Assembly: GCA_037200445.1 (NCBI GenBank)
Contig: JBBCGH010000001.1
Coordinates: 806,001-870,000, forward strand
Direction of reading: 5' to 3'
DNA length: 64,000 bases
Source of the DNA: Alphaproteobacteria bacterium
GTDB lineage: Bacteria > Pseudomonadota > Alphaproteobacteria > Rhizobiales > Xanthobacteraceae
The stretch's first letter is position 1; each line of letters opens with the position of its first letter. Positions 24,140 to 32,435 of this stretch are shown here, piece by piece. Both the position numbers and the translations under genes were made by a program. A model generated the notes under the pieces. The model was not told where the DNA came from and searched no databases. It saw nothing but the letters and a program-made list of their open reading frames with translations.

Positions 24140-25897
24140 GTGACCGCGGAAACTGCCGCCCTGGTCGCACCGCGCGAAACCGCCCGGCGCATTCCGCTCG
24201 GCTGGCTCTGGTCGGCTGCGCTCCTGGTCCTGCTCACATTCCTCGTCATCTATCCGGTGTCGATGCTGCTCTTAGGCGCGCTGACCAACACCAATCCGGT
24301 GGTGGATGGCTTCGGCGTCCTCGATATCTCGCTCTCCAACTTCATCACCGTTCTGGGCAATCCCAACGTCCACTTCGCGCTCGCGAATTCGCTGATCGCC
24401 TGCGGCGGCGGCACGGCGCTCGCCGTCATCATCGGGCTGACCTTCTCGTGGGTGGTGGTGCGGACCGACACGCCGTGCAAGCGCTTTATCGCCGCGGCGA
24501 GCATGATCCCGCTGTTCGTGCCGCCGCTGGTCGCCGCGGTGGCGTGGTCGATCCTCGCCTCGCCCAAGACGGGCCTGCTCAACACCATCATCAAGTGGGC
24601 CGGCATCGACTTCCATTTCAACGCCTACTCGATGGAAGGGATGATCGCGATCTTCGGCATCTATTACGCGCCCTACGTCTACATGTTCACCGCCTCGGCG
24701 CTGCGCAACATGGACCCGGCGCTGGAAGAGGCCGCCGAAGTGTCGGGTGCGAGCGCGGTGCGCATCCTGTTCACCGTCACGTTCCCGCTGATCGCGCCGG
24801 CGATCCTCTCCGGCATGCTGCTGTCGTTCATCGTGATGCTCGGCATCTACGGCATTCCGGCGGTGCTCGGCGCCCCGTCCGACATTCCGGTGCTCACGAC
24901 CTACATCTTCAAGCTCACCAACTGGTCGCCGCCGCTGTATTCGACCGCGGCCTCGGTCGCGATCATCCTCATGATCGTGACGGGCTTCCTCGTGTTCCTG
25001 CAGCAGAAGGTGGTCAGCGGGCGCAGCTACATCACGGTCGCCGGCAAGGCTTTCCGCCCCGGCGTAATGAAGCTCGGGGCGTGGCGCTATTTCACCTTCG
25101 CGCTCGCCGTCATCTACCTGGTCGTCGTCGTGGTGCTGCCGACGCTGGCACTGATCGTCGCGGGCTTCCGCAAGTTCCTGTTCATCCGCGATGTCCACGC
25201 CCTGTTCGACCTCAACGCTTATTCGCTCATCCATTTCCAGCGGCTGTTCGAGAACCCGCTGGCGATGCGCTCGATCTGGAACACGATGGAGGTCGGGCTG
25301 ATCACGGCGCTCTTCGGCGGGGTGCTCGCCTTCTCGATCGGCTACACGGTGAACCGCACACAGGCGACCGGGCGGCGCGCGATCGATGTCATCTCCACGC
25401 TGCCGATCGCGATCCCGGGCCTGGTCATCGGCGTCGCGTATCTGTGGGCCTGGATCGGGCTGCCGGGCGGGCTCTACGGCACCATCTGGATCCTGGCACT
25501 CGCCTTCATCGCGCGCTTCATGCCCGACACCATCAAGGCAATGTCTACCTCGCTCTTGCAAATCCACAAGGAGCTGGAGGAGGCGGCCTGGATCTGCGGC
25601 AAGGGGCTGATCGGCACGATCCGCACCATCGTGCTGCCGCTCGCGCGCCCGGGTGTGATCGCCGGCATGACGTTGCTGTTCATTCTGGCGATCCGCGAGC
25701 TCGGCTCGTCGCTATTCCTCTACACGTCGAACACGATGGTGATGGCAGTGCTGCTGCTCGACTACTACGAGGGTGGCAATGTCGGCATCACCTCGGCGTT
25801 CAGCCTGGTCCAGACCGCGCTGCTCGCGGTGCTGATCGGCATCGCACATTTCCTCTCTCGCGGTGGGGCGAGCGCGCGGGTTGGCGGAACAAGCTAG
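24140..25897 (+). CDS. Iron-type ABC transporter permease, fused two-domain (FbpB/ThiP-like)
   Basis: A 585-residue inner-membrane protein with two copies of the ABC permease fold, about 12 transmembrane helices. The first EAA loop is near residues 193-215 (ALEEAAEVSGASAVRILFTVTFPLIAPAIL) and the second near 475-500 (ELEEAAWICGKGLIGTIRTIVLPLARPGVI). GTG start at 24140 with a strong ribosome site. It is the channel for the ATPase at 29344 and three receptors between them. The family carries ferric iron, thiamine, 2-aminoethylphosphonate, polyamine-like or small organic solutes. Confidence 0.92.
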   Translation: MTAETAALVAPRETARRIPLGWLWSAALLVLLTFLVIYPVSMLLLGALTNTNPVVDGFGVLDISLSNFITVLGNPNVHFALANSLIACGGGTALAVIIGLTFSWVVVRTDTPCKRFIAAASMIPLFVPPLVAAVAWSILASPKTGLLNTIIKWAGIDFHFNAYSMEGMIAIFGIYYAPYVYMFTASALRNMDPALEEAAEVSGASAVRILFTVTFPLIAPAILSGMLLSFIVMLGIYGIPAVLGAPSDIPVLTTYIFKLTNWSPPLYSTAASVAIILMIVTGFLVFLQQKVVSGRSYITVAGKAFRPGVMKLGAWRYFTFALAVIYLVVVVVLPTLALIVAGFRKFLFIRDVHALFDLNAYSLIHFQRLFENPLAMRSIWNTMEVGLITALFGGVLAFSIGYTVNRTQATGRRAIDVISTLPIAIPGLVIGVAYLWAWIGLPGGLYGTIWILALAFIARFMPDTIKAMSTSLLQIHKELEEAAWICGKGLIGTIRTIVLPLARPGVIAGMTLLFILAIRELGSSLFLYTSNTMVMAVLLLDYYEGGNVGITSAFSLVQTALLAVLIGIAHFLSRGGASARVGGTS

Positions 25898-25945
25898 TGC
25901 ATGATCCCGAAAAGTGGACACCGGTTTTCGGATAAGATCATGCAC
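25897..25945. repeat. Palindromic repeat, family D
   Basis: Arms GTGCATGATC (25897-25906) and GATCATGCAC (25936-25945) around a core in which AAAAGTGG and CCGGTTTTC are recognisable. It starts on the last base of the permease stop codon and ends 34 bases before the next start, within one operon. Relatives lie at 60807-60855 and 63810-63853. Confidence 0.85.
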
Positions 25946-25979
25946 AAGAACGACCAAGAACAAGAGGGAGAGACGCCTA

Positions 25980-27020
25980 ATGACCAATCGCATCACGCGC
26001 CGGCAATTCACCACCGGCGCCGTCGCCACAGCAGCCGCCTCGATCGGCCTGACGAGAGCCGAGGCGCAGAACTTCGGCGGCAACGAGCTGATCGAGGCCG
26101 CCAAGAAGGAAGGCAGGATCGTCTACTACACGGCCGATTTCACCGAGCCGGAGCAGGTCATCATCAAGGAATTCAACAAGCGCTTTCCGTTCGTGAAGGT
26201 CGAGATGGTGCGCGCACCGGGCGGCCAGCTCATCACCCGCATCAAGACCGAGGCGGCGGCCGGCAAGCTGCTGGCCGACGTGGTCAATCACTCCGACCGC
26301 GGCCTGATGCTCGGCATCAAGGATGTGTTTCAGGACTACGCGCCGCCGAATGCGAAGGACTATCGCGACGACGTGCAGGTCGCCCCGCAGCTCTGGCCCA
26401 AGACCACGCTCGGCTGGTCGATCGCTTACAATACCGAGCTGGAGAAGAACCCGCCCAGGACCTGGATGGATCTGTGCAAGCCCGAATACGGGCCGAAGAA
26501 GATCGGTCAGGTGGTTGCGCCGTCCGGCGGCACCACCTGGACCCGCATCATGTTCGAGCGCCAGGTGCTGGGCGAAGACTACTGGAAGAAGCAGGCCGCA
26601 ACGCAGCCGATCCTCTATCCGTCCGGCGCTCCGACGTCCGACGCGATGGTGCGCGGCGAATGCTCGATCGCGGTGCTGCTCTACAACATCGCCTACATCA
26701 AGAAGAAGGATGGCGCTCCGGTGGACATTATCTTCCCGTCCGACGGTGTGCCGCTCAACTACTACGCGGCGGGGGTCACAAAGGCGTCGGCCAATCCGAA
26801 CGCCGCGAAGCTCTTCCTCAACTGGAACATGTCGGACGAGGGCCAGGCCTTCCACATCAAGGAACTCGGCTATCTGACGGCGCTGAAGAACCCGCCGTTC
26901 AATCCGCCCGGCTACGATCCGAAGGTCGTCAAGCCGTGGTCGCCGAAGTTCGAGGAGTACGTCAAGCTGCGCGATCAGTGGATCGAGGAGTGGAATAAGA
27001 CCTATGGGTACCGCCAGTAA
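25980..27020 (+). CDS. ABC transporter substrate-binding protein (iron/spermidine-type), tandem copy 1
   Basis: A 346-residue receptor with a Tat-like signal (MTNRITRRQFTTGAVATAAA) cleaved near residue 29 (RAEA). Extracellular solute-binding family 1 fold: IEAAKKEGRIVYYTADF, FNKRFPFVKVEMVRAPGG and KKIGQVVAPSGGTTW. The open frame extends upstream into the family-D repeat; the ATG at 25980 after GAGGGAGAG is preferred. Its sequence is very similar to the next two receptors throughout, including the C-terminal EEWNKTYGYRQ. Its 3' end overlaps the next gene by 17 bases. Confidence 0.92.
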   Translation: MTNRITRRQFTTGAVATAAASIGLTRAEAQNFGGNELIEAAKKEGRIVYYTADFTEPEQVIIKEFNKRFPFVKVEMVRAPGGQLITRIKTEAAAGKLLADVVNHSDRGLMLGIKDVFQDYAPPNAKDYRDDVQVAPQLWPKTTLGWSIAYNTELEKNPPRTWMDLCKPEYGPKKIGQVVAPSGGTTWTRIMFERQVLGEDYWKKQAATQPILYPSGAPTSDAMVRGECSIAVLLYNIAYIKKKDGAPVDIIFPSDGVPLNYYAAGVTKASANPNAAKLFLNWNMSDEGQAFHIKELGYLTALKNPPFNPPGYDPKVVKPWSPKFEEYVKLRDQWIEEWNKTYGYRQ

Positions 27021-28023
27021 ACTAACCCTCGCCGTTCTCTCGCTCGCCACGCTGGCCGCTCCCGCGGCCGCGCAGTTCGGCCCGCCCGAACTGATCGAGG
27101 CGGCGCGCCGGGAGGGCAAGCTCGTGTTTTACTCGGCGCAGGTCGCCGAGAGCGAGTTGCCGGTCATCAACGCGTTCAACAAGCGCTTCCCGTTCATCAA
27201 GGTCGAGTTCCTGCGCGCCCCAGGCAATCAGCTCATCCAGCGCGTCAAGACCGAAGCGGCGGCCGGAAAGTTGCTCGCCGACGTGATCGATCACTCCGAT
27301 CGCTCGTTGATGCTGGAAATCGAGAACCTGTTCCAGGATTACAAACCCCCGAACGCGGACGATTACATTCCGGAAACGCGCGTCTCCGACAAGCTGTGGC
27401 CGCGCTCTACCTCGGTGTGGGCGATCGCCTACAATTCCGAACTGGTGAAGAATCCGCCCAAGACCTGGATGGATCTCACCAAGCCCGAATACGGCAACAA
27501 GCAGATCGGTCAGGTGGTCGCCCCTTCGGGCGGAACGACCTGGACCCGCGCGATGTTCGAGCGCCAGGTCGTCGATCCCGATTATTGGAAGAAACAGGCT
27601 GCAACCACGCCGCTCCTGTTTCCGTCCAATGCGCCGACATCGGATGCGCTGGTGCGCGGCGAGGTCGTGATTGCGCCGCTTCTCTACAACGCGATCTTCC
27701 CAAAGCTGCGTGACGGTGCGCCGGTGAAAGTGTTCTTTGCGCCGGAAGGTGCGCCGATCACGCCGTTCTCGGCCGGCATCACGAAAACCGCCGCCAACCC
27801 CAACGCCGCGAAGCTTTTCCTGAATTGGTGCATGTCCGAGGAAGGACAGGCGATGATGATCCGCGAGCTCGGATACCTGACCTCGCTCAAGAAGGCGCCG
27901 CTTTATCCGGAGGGCTTCGATCCCGCCAAGGTGAAGGTTTGGATTCCGAACTACGAGCAGTTCGTGAAGCTGCAGCGCGAATGGCTCGAGGAGTGGAACA
28001 AGACTTACGGCTACCGGCAATGA
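27004..28023 (+). CDS. ABC transporter substrate-binding protein, tandem copy 2
   Basis: A 339-residue paralogue of the flanking receptors, but with a Sec-type signal peptide (MGTASKLTLAVLSLATLAAPAAA) instead of the twin-arginine leader of copies 1 and 3. The mature part keeps the shared blocks FNKRFPFIKVEFLRAPGNQ, KPEYGNKQIGQVVAPSGGTTW and the ending EEWNKTYGYRQ. The start codon lies inside the 3' end of copy 1, so translation is coupled. The change of export route between near-identical receptors is unusual. Confidence 0.92.
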   Translation: MGTASKLTLAVLSLATLAAPAAAQFGPPELIEAARREGKLVFYSAQVAESELPVINAFNKRFPFIKVEFLRAPGNQLIQRVKTEAAAGKLLADVIDHSDRSLMLEIENLFQDYKPPNADDYIPETRVSDKLWPRSTSVWAIAYNSELVKNPPKTWMDLTKPEYGNKQIGQVVAPSGGTTWTRAMFERQVVDPDYWKKQAATTPLLFPSNAPTSDALVRGEVVIAPLLYNAIFPKLRDGAPVKVFFAPEGAPITPFSAGITKTAANPNAAKLFLNWCMSEEGQAMMIRELGYLTSLKKAPLYPEGFDPAKVKVWIPNYEQFVKLQREWLEEWNKTYGYRQ

Positions 28024-28026
28024 CGT

Positions 28027-28151
28027 GTGTCCCGGGCGCGGCGCAGCACGAAGTGATGCGATGCAGACCCGGGGCCGCCAAAGGTAACGGAGTTTCTGGC
28101 GGTCCCGCATCTGCGGTGCACCGCTGGCGCGCTGCACCGCGTGCGGGACAC
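28027..28151. repeat. Palindromic repeat, family C
   Basis: Arms GTGTCCCGGGCGC (left) and GCGTGCGGGACAC (right), with internal inverted segments around GCATCTGCGGTGCACCGC. It lies between receptor copies 2 and 3 of one operon. A sister copy begins just after copy 3, so the third receptor is bracketed by family-C repeats. Confidence 0.87.
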
Positions 28152-28162
28152 AGGATAGGCAG

Positions 28163-29206
28163 ATGACGAGAAAGGGACTAACGCGGCGCAAGCTGCTCGC
28201 GGGTGCGGCCGGCATCGGCAGCTTGGCGATCGTCGGGCGGACGCTCGCCGCCACGCCCTACAAGCCGTCCGACAGCCTCATCGATGCGGCGAAGAAGGAA
28301 GGCAAGTTCCTCCTCTACACGGCGACCTTCACCGAAGTGGAGCAGGAGGCCATCAACGAATTCCGCAAGAAGTTTCCGTTCGTCCGTATCGAGATGATCC
28401 GCGCACCGGGTGGGCAACTGATCCAGCGCGTGAAAACCGAAGCGGCGGCCGGCAAGCTCGCCGCCGATCTCGTGCTGCACTCCGACCGCGGGCTGATGAG
28501 GGCGATGGAGAACCTGTTCGCGGACTACGAGCCGCCGAACGCCAAGGACTATCTGCCGGAGTCGCTCGTCTCGCCGAAGCTGTGGCCGAACATCACGGTC
28601 GGCTGGTGCATCGCCTATCACACCGAGCTCGTCAAAAATCCCCCGAAGACCTGGATGGACTTGACCAAGCCCGAATACGGCGATGGCCAGATCGCACAGG
28701 TGATCGCGCAGTCCGGCGGCACGACCTGGACCCGCATCATGTTCGAGCGGCAGAAGCTCGGTGAGGACTATTGGCAAAGGCAGGCCGCGACCAAGCCGAA
28801 GCTCTATCCCTCCGGCGCGCCGCTCTCCGACGCACTGGTGCGCGGCGAGGTCTCGATCGCGCCGCTCGTCTACAGCATCATCTATCCCAAGGAGCGCGAC
28901 GGCGCGCCGGTGAAGACCTTCTTCCCCCCCGAAGGCGTGCCGATCGTGCCCTACGGCTCGGGGATTCCGAAGACCGCCCAAAATCCGAACGCGGCGCGGC
29001 TCTATCTCGAATGGCAGCTCTCCGAGGAAGGACAGATTTTCGGCATCAAGCAGCATGGCAATCTCACCTCACTGAAGGTGCCGCCGCTGCTGCCGGCCGG
29101 CATGACCAGGGAGACCAAGGCCTGGGTGCCGAAGTTCGAGGAATTCGAGGCGCTCTACGGCAAGTGGATCGAGGAGTGGAACAAGGTCTACGGGTACAGG
29201 CAGTGA
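28163..29206 (+). CDS. ABC transporter substrate-binding protein, tandem copy 3
   Basis: A 347-residue receptor with a Tat-like leader (MTRKGLTRRKLLAGAAGIGS). Shared blocks are IDAAKKEGKFLLYTATF, FRKKFPFVRIEMIRAPGG, AQVIAQSGGTTWTRIMFERQ and the C-terminal EEWNKVYGYRQ. It is flanked on both sides by family-C palindromes within 12 bases, unlike copies 1 and 2, so its expression or origin may be repeat-related. Three closely related receptors for one channel suggest uptake of a set of similar ligands. Confidence 0.92.
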   Translation: MTRKGLTRRKLLAGAAGIGSLAIVGRTLAATPYKPSDSLIDAAKKEGKFLLYTATFTEVEQEAINEFRKKFPFVRIEMIRAPGGQLIQRVKTEAAAGKLAADLVLHSDRGLMRAMENLFADYEPPNAKDYLPESLVSPKLWPNITVGWCIAYHTELVKNPPKTWMDLTKPEYGDGQIAQVIAQSGGTTWTRIMFERQKLGEDYWQRQAATKPKLYPSGAPLSDALVRGEVSIAPLVYSIIYPKERDGAPVKTFFPPEGVPIVPYGSGIPKTAQNPNAARLYLEWQLSEEGQIFGIKQHGNLTSLKVPPLLPAGMTRETKAWVPKFEEFEALYGKWIEEWNKVYGYRQ

Positions 29207-29208
29207 CC

Positions 29209-29332
29209 TGTCCCGGGCGCGGCGCCGCATGAAATGATGCGACGCAGACCCGGGATCGCCGCAAACGCCGGAGTGCGTAACGATCCCGCATCTGCGATGT
29301 ACCGCTCAGGCGCTGCATCGCGTGCGGGACAC
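29209..29332. repeat. Palindromic repeat, family C
   Basis: Left arm CTGTCCCGGGCGCGGCG and right arm CGCGTGCGGGACAC, with an internal GACCCGGGATC and GATCCCGC pair. It begins two bases after the third receptor's stop and ends 11 bases before the ATPase start, placed to form an intra-operon RNA hairpin. Confidence 0.87.
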
Positions 29333-29343
29333 GAGGAGTGTGA

Positions 29344-30435
29344 ATGTCCGCCGAACTGATCGTCTCGCACCTGCGTAAGCAGTTTCTCGTCGGCCGCCCC
29401 GCGGTCGATGACGTGAGCTTCCGCATCGCGGCGGGCGAGATCGTGGTACTGCTCGGCCCTTCGGGCTGCGGCAAGACCACGACACTGCGCTGCATCGCAG
29501 GGCTGGAGCAGCCGACCGGCGGCACCATCTCGATCGGCGGCGACGAGGTGGCGGCGCCGGAGCGCGGCGTGCATGTCCCGCCGCGCCTGCGCAACATCGG
29601 GATGGTGTTCCAGTCCTACGCGGTGTGGCCGCACATGACGGTGCGCCAGAACGTCAATTACCCGCTGCGCCATCGCAAGGTTCCGCGCGAAAAAGCCGAT
29701 CAGAAGGTCGACGAAGTGCTTGGCCTTGTGGGCCTCACCGAATACTCCGAGCGTCCGGTCACGCAGTTGTCCGGCGGGCAGATGCAGCGCGTCGCGCTGG
29801 CGCGCGCGCTGGTCTACGAGCCGCGCATCCTGCTGCTCGATGAGCCGCTATCGAACCTCGACGCCAAGCTGCGCCTGCGCCTGCGCGACGAGTTGCGCCG
29901 CATCATCAAGAAGGCGAAGGTGACCGCGCTCTACGTGACGCACGACCAGAGCGAGGCGGTGGTGCTCGGCGATCGCATCGGCGTGATGGAGAACGGCAAG
30001 CTGATGCAGATGAGCGCGCCGGTCGAGCTCTACAACAAGCCCGAGAACCTGTTCGTCGCGAACTTCACCGGCGTGTCCAACCTGATCAAAGGCGAGATCG
30101 GCGGCGCGCCGGGTGTGGTGAAGCTTGCGACCGGCGACCTGTTGCGCGTCGCGCTCGGCACGCCGGGAAAATCGGGCGATGCCGTGCTGATCGCGGTGCG
30201 CCCGGAAAACATTTTGCTGCGGGTGAGCGGCGAGGGCACCGACGCGATCAACAGTTTCCCGGCGCGCGTGATCGAGAACCATTTCCACGGCACGCAGACG
30301 ACCTATGCGCTCGATGCGCTCGGCCATCGCATCGAGGCGGTCGAGCTCGGCACCGTGCCGCGGTTTTCCGCGCAGGATGCAATCCGTATCGTGATCCCGC
30401 CGGATCAGTCGTGGGTGTTTCCGCAGAACACCTGA
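29344..30435 (+). CDS. ABC transporter ATP-binding protein (FbpC/PotA-like)
   Basis: A 363-residue ATPase. Walker A is GPSGCGKT (38-45), Q-loop Q90, signature LSGGQ (142-146), Walker B ILLLDE (162-167), D-loop NLD (171-173) and switch His200. A C-terminal TOBE/OB domain follows from about 240 (VRPENILLRV), as in iron, maltose and polyamine importers. GAGGAG lies eight bases before the ATG. Last gene of the operon permease, three receptors, ATPase. It energises the two-domain permease at 24140. Confidence 0.94.
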   Translation: MSAELIVSHLRKQFLVGRPAVDDVSFRIAAGEIVVLLGPSGCGKTTTLRCIAGLEQPTGGTISIGGDEVAAPERGVHVPPRLRNIGMVFQSYAVWPHMTVRQNVNYPLRHRKVPREKADQKVDEVLGLVGLTEYSERPVTQLSGGQMQRVALARALVYEPRILLLDEPLSNLDAKLRLRLRDELRRIIKKAKVTALYVTHDQSEAVVLGDRIGVMENGKLMQMSAPVELYNKPENLFVANFTGVSNLIKGEIGGAPGVVKLATGDLLRVALGTPGKSGDAVLIAVRPENILLRVSGEGTDAINSFPARVIENHFHGTQTTYALDALGHRIEAVELGTVPRFSAQDAIRIVIPPDQSWVFPQNT

Positions 30436-30437
30436 GT

Positions 30438-30556
30438 GTCATCCCGGGCGACGGCGCACGCGCCGGAGACCCGGGATCCAGTAAATACCCATCGGCGAAT
30501 ATCGCACCGCCTGCGTCTACTGGATCCCGGCTCTCGCTTCGCTCGGCTGGGATGAC
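30438..30556. repeat. Palindromic repeat, family E
   Basis: Left arm GTCATCCCGGGC and right arm GGCTGGGATGAC. Inner arms GACCCGGGATCCAGTA and TACTGGATCCCGG form a strong central stem. It sits between the convergent ATPase and Bug genes, and the uncorrected Bug reading frame runs into it. Partial relatives are at 57846 and 59322. Confidence 0.87.
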
Positions 30557-31527
30557 GACGGCGATATCACTCCGTCTTGATGCCCGCATCGCGGATGATC
30601 CGCTCGTATTTCGCGGACCTCCGCGTCGATGAACGCCGCGAACTCCGCCGGCGTCGAGCCGATCGTCTCGAAGCCGAGCACGCCGAGCCGTTCCTTCACG
30701 TCGCCCTGCGCCAGCGCCTTTACGACTTCGCCGTGAAGCTTCGCGGTGATGTCCGCGGGCAAGCCTTTCGGTCCCCACAGCCCGTACCAGGAGACGAACT
30801 CGAAGCCGGTCATGCCGGATTCGGCGATGGTCGGAATGTTCGGCGCGGCAGCGACGCGCTTGCCGCTCGTCACCGCGAGCGCCTTGATTTTGCCGGCTGC
30901 CGCGAGCGGCAGCGACGACGCCATCGGGTCGGCGATCAATTGAATCTGTCCGCCCATGATATCGTTGAGCATCGGGCCGGCGCCCTTGTAGGCGATCACC
31001 AGCGTGTCGACCTTGGCGTCGCGCTTGAGCAGTTCGACCGCGAGATGCCCGGCCGAGCCGAAGCTCGATGTCGCGAAGGTGAACTTGTCCGGCGTCTGGC
31101 GCACCAGCTCGAAGAATTCCTTCAGGTTGCTCGCCGGCACGTTCGGCGCGGTCGAGACGATGAGCGGGCCGGCGGCAAGGAGCGACACAGGCGCGAAGTC
31201 CTTCACGGCGTCGTAGGGAATCTTGCTGTTGAGGAACGGCGTGATGATGTGGATCGAGGCGGTGAGCATCAGCGTGTAGCCGTCAGGCGCGGCTTTTGCG
31301 ACCGTATTGGCGCCGACGGCACCGCCCGCACCGCCGGCACGGTTCTCCACGATGAAGTTCGCGCCCATGCTCTCGTTGAGCTTCTGAACGATCAGCCGCG
31401 CCACGACATCGACCGAGCCGCCGGCCGGGTACGGCACGATCACGCTCACGGTGCGGCTCGGGTAGGGCTGCGCGAGCGCGGGGGCGGCAAGCGCGAGAAA
31501 CACAAGGGCGATCAGCAGGCGTTTCAT
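30517..31527 (-). CDS. Bug-family substrate-binding protein with an apparent 3' frameshift
   Basis: A receptor of 336 residues from the ATG at 31527. It has a signal peptide (MKRLLIALVFLALAAPALA) and Bug motifs YPSRTVSVIVPYPAGGSVDVVAR, VENRAGGAGGA and PDGYTLML. After FIDAEVR the frame departs from the family. An extra base near 30612 would, if removed, give KYERIIRDAGIKTE and a TGA at 30567-30569, the expected Bug ending. As read, the protein carries an unrelated tail ending inside the family-E repeat at 30517. This is either a real late frameshift or a sequencing indel; most of the protein is intact. Its start overlaps the SDR stop. Confidence 0.85.
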   Translation of the reverse strand: MKRLLIALVFLALAAPALAQPYPSRTVSVIVPYPAGGSVDVVARLIVQKLNESMGANFIVENRAGGAGGAVGANTVAKAAPDGYTLMLTASIHIITPFLNSKIPYDAVKDFAPVSLLAAGPLIVSTAPNVPASNLKEFFELVRQTPDKFTFATSSFGSAGHLAVELLKRDAKVDTLVIAYKGAGPMLNDIMGGQIQLIADPMASSLPLAAAGKIKALAVTSGKRVAAAPNIPTIAESGMTGFEFVSWYGLWGPKGLPADITAKLHGEVVKALAQGDVKERLGVLGFETIGSTPAEFAAFIDAEVREIRADHPRCGHQDGVISPSSSQPSEARAGIQ

Positions 31528-32303
31528 CAGTATGTCCCCGGATAGCTGCCGCCGTCGATCAGCAGGTTCTGTCCCGTGATGAAGCCGGCCTGCGCGGAGC
31601 AGAGAAACGCGCAATAGGCACCGAACTCCTCCGCGCGTCCGTAACGCCGCGCCGGGTTGCCGGCGGCGCGCTCGTTCCAGATTTGCCCAAAGGCCTTGCC
31701 GGTCTGCCGCACCAGCACATCGATGTGGTGTTTCTGCGCGTCAGTGTCGAAGATGCCCGGCAGGATGTTGTTGATCGTCACATTGTGGACGATTGTCTGG
31801 CGCGACAGGCCGGCGACGAAGCCGATCAGGCCGGAGCGGGCGCCGTTCGAGAGCGCGTTCTCGTGTTGCGCGATCTTGGCGCTGCGCGACGAGATGTTGA
31901 CGATGCGGCCGAACTTGCGCGCCATCATCCCGTCGACGGTCGCGCGCATCATCTCGATCGGCGCGAGCATCATGGCGTCGAGCGCGGCCAGCCAGTCGGC
32001 GCGCGTGTAGTGGCGAAAATCACCGGGCAGCGAACCGTCGGCGCTGTTGATCAGGATGTCGGGCTCGGGACATGCGGCGAGTGCCGCATTGCGGCCTTCC
32101 GCGGTCGTCACGTCGCCGACGACGGTGGTGACTTCGACGCCGAGCGCACGGATTTCGCCAGCGGTGCGTTCGAGCGTTGCCCGCGTGCGCGCGAGGATCG
32201 TGATGTCGACGCCGTCGCGCGCCAGCGCAATCGCGGCAGCCTTGCCGAGTCCACGGCTGGCGCCGCTCAGCAATGCCTTGCGGCCGCGGATGCCGAGGTC
32301 CAT
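31527..32303 (-). CDS. Atypical short-chain dehydrogenase/reductase
   Basis: A 258-residue Rossmann-fold SDR starting at the ATG at 32303. The cofactor site is SGASRGLGKAAAIAL near 13. The usual NNAG motif reads NSADGS near 85, and the catalytic serine region is NISSRSAK. The YxxxK catalytic motif is missing: its place reads ALSNGARSGLIGF. This divergent SDR subgroup occurs in rhizobial genomes, but its chemistry is unclear to me. The stop overlaps the Bug gene start, so a receptor and dehydrogenase are co-translated. C-terminus ITGQNLLIDGGSYPGTY is normal. Confidence 0.82.
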   Translation of the reverse strand: MDLGIRGRKALLSGASRGLGKAAAIALARDGVDITILARTRATLERTAGEIRALGVEVTTVVGDVTTAEGRNAALAACPEPDILINSADGSLPGDFRHYTRADWLAALDAMMLAPIEMMRATVDGMMARKFGRIVNISSRSAKIAQHENALSNGARSGLIGFVAGLSRQTIVHNVTINNILPGIFDTDAQKHHIDVLVRQTGKAFGQIWNERAAGNPARRYGRAEEFGAYCAFLCSAQAGFITGQNLLIDGGSYPGTY

Positions 32304-32435
32304 GAGGTTCCCTATCACGCGCGTGCCTCGCTGCGAAGTTGGGACGCGGCCCAGCGCGCGAGGGTGCGTCCTATGCTGTTGCCAGCGGCGGCGAACCGTG
32401 GTGGCCTCGGTGCCAAAGCAAATGAGGAGACGCCG

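Noticed and set aside
25914-25979. N-terminal extension of receptor copy 1
   Set aside because: It translates the family-D palindrome; the Tat-like leader begins at 25980 after a ribosome site.
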